From positions 248,001-312,000 of the forward strand of contig NZ_CP146023.1 of assembly GCF_036967205.1 (NCBI RefSeq): a stretch of DNA of 64,000 bases, written 5' to 3'. Under the pieces are notes generated by a model, which saw only the letters and a program-made list of their open reading frames with translations, was not told the origin of the DNA and made no database searches. Positions 63,167 to 64,000 of this stretch are shown in pieces. Within the stretch, counting starts at the first letter, position 1; every line of letters starts with the position of its first letter. The position numbers and the translations under genes were made by a program. Source of the stretch: Streptomyces sp. Q6 (GTDB lineage Bacteria; Actinomycetota; Actinomycetes; Streptomycetales; Streptomycetaceae).

Positions 63167-64000
63167 GTGACATCGGTCGAGCAGCCGCGTGCGCTCAAGA
63201 GCAGCAACCCGATCCTGTCGCGGGAACAGTTCACGCGGCGCGGCGGACAGAAAACGGCGATCCGCGACCCGCAGACCGGGATCGCTGTCGTACGGGACCG
63301 TATCGGGGCGGGCACAGACCGAGATCTGGGCGGTCCCGGCAGGCGGGAGCCGCTGCCCGTCCTCGTCGGCGACCTGCTCACGATGGACGACGTCCTGCCC
63401 CGCGCGGCGTCGGCGCTCGGCGTCTGCGCCCTCACGGCCGTGCTGTCGTGGACAGTGTTCCCCCTCGCCGGCCTCCCCGCGGCCGTGTCGTACGCAGTCG
63501 CCGCCTGCGCCGCGGCTGTCGGTGCAGCACTCGTGGTGGCGCAGTGTCGCCGCAGCCGCTCCTCGTCCTGGCCGGCGCTGGCGTTCGCAGTGTGCGAGGG
63601 GTTGTTCCTGGGCGTGCTGTCCGCCACGGCCTCCAGTCACCTGTCATCGGGTGTCCTCGTCCAGATCGTGCTCGCCACGATGGCGACCTCCGCCGCAACG
63701 CTGTTCGCGCGGGCGCTGCACTGGATATGTGTGACCTCGCGGTGGTACGGACACGTGGGCGTGTCTCTGCTCGGCCTGGCCGTCCTCGCCTGGGCCGACT
63801 GGTTCCTCGTCTCCCTGCTGGGGCCCGACCGGCTAGGTCTGCGGCCTTTCGGCCTCGGCGCCGCCATGGGCGTTGTGGGCATCGTCCTGGCGGTGTCCTT
63901 CCTGCCCCTGCACTTCAAGCAGGTCGAGGCGGGCATCACCCACGGCACACCTCGTGACCAGGCGTGGCCGGCGGCGTTCGGGCTCACCCTGACGCTGGTC
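63167..64000 (+). CDS. Bax-inhibitor-1 / YccA-type membrane protein (3' end outside window)
   Basis: 278 codons from GTG 63167 to the window edge without a stop, with AGGA 6 nt upstream. N-terminal L-K-S-S-N-P-I-L-S-R and a cytoplasmic tail, then hydrophobic helices with C-E-G-L-F-L-G-V-L-S, H-F-K-Q-V-E-A-G-I and A-W-P-A-A-F-G-L-T-L-T-L-V. It is a diverged relative of the gene at 40769-41560; both share L-T-M-D-D-V-like and F-K-Q-V-E stretches. It follows the FAD oxidase by 134 bp. Confidence 0.85.
   Translation, partial: MTSVEQPRALKSSNPILSREQFTRRGGQKTAIRDPQTGIAVVRDRIGAGTDRDLGGPGRREPLPVLVGDLLTMDDVLPRAASALGVCALTAVLSWTVFPLAGLPAAVSYAVAACAAAVGAALVVAQCRRSRSSSWPALAFAVCEGLFLGVLSATASSHLSSGVLVQIVLATMATSAATLFARALHWICVTSRWYGHVGVSLLGLAVLAWADWFLVSLLGPDRLGLRPFGLGAAMGVVGIVLAVSFLPLHFKQVEAGITHGTPRDQAWPAAFGLTLTLV

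Overview
The window is chromosomal DNA from an actinomycete, almost certainly a Streptomyces. The evidence is very high GC with a strong third-codon G/C bias, three SsgA-like sporulation proteins, two WhiB-type iron-sulfur proteins, four large ATP-binding LuxR (LAL) regulators, many GTG starts, rare TTA (bldA-type) codons in a few accessory genes, and small families found mainly in streptomycetes (DUF6221, DUF6233, CU044_5270, GPP34). No rRNA, tRNA or CRISPR array was seen.

Layout. 1-7.1 kb: the end of a WhiB-like gene, a secreted amidase, a GNAT acetyltransferase, two unknown membrane-anchored proteins, a PIN-type nuclease-like protein and two small secreted proteins. 7.3-10.7 kb: a CysA-type sulfurtransferase, a thiamine-pyrophosphate enzyme and a TetR regulator. 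11.2-18.3 kb: a secreted I36/crystallin-like protein and two convergent LAL regulators. 18.7-22.1 kb: a secreted M4 metalloprotease and a PAP2 phosphatase. 22.2-27.6 kb: a complete five-gene dipeptide/oligopeptide ABC importer operon. 27.8-38.7 kb: three short-chain dehydrogenases with small regulators, an ECF sigma factor with a coupled CU044_5270 membrane protein, a flavin-type oxidase-like protein, a chloroperoxidase-type hydrolase, Ohr, and several decayed genes (VOC, YeiH-type exporter, GPP34). 39.3-40.6 kb: an IS5-family element that seems to carry a barstar-like gene between its transposase and its right end. 40.8-52.8 kb: a developmental/regulatory block with a BI-1 membrane protein, three SsgA-like proteins, a LAL regulator, a P450 with a coupled 72-residue protein, an orphan receiver, a NarL-type regulator, a DUF308 protein, WhiB and a CHASE3-type histidine kinase. 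53-56.6 kb: a small accessory island of short unknown genes, in which an 891-bp IS5-family element splits a TRADD-N-associated membrane-type gene. 56.7-64 kb: a frameshifted LAL regulator divergent from a prephenate-dehydratase-like / HAD / FAD-oxidase set, then a second BI-1 paralogue that runs off the end.

How the parts relate. The DUF308-SsgA-WhiB run is a compact co-directional operon, and the kinase and NarL-type regulator nearby are plausible partners. The importer genes overlap or nearly touch and form one transport machine. The prephenate-dehydratase-like enzyme, HAD phosphatase and berberine-bridge-type oxidase, with a divergent LAL gene, look like a small specialised-metabolism cassette. 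The most notable observations are the two insertion elements (one with an apparent passenger gene, one whose exact removal restores a broken reading frame) and a recurring palindrome built on ACACGTGT whose five exact copies all lie between genes.
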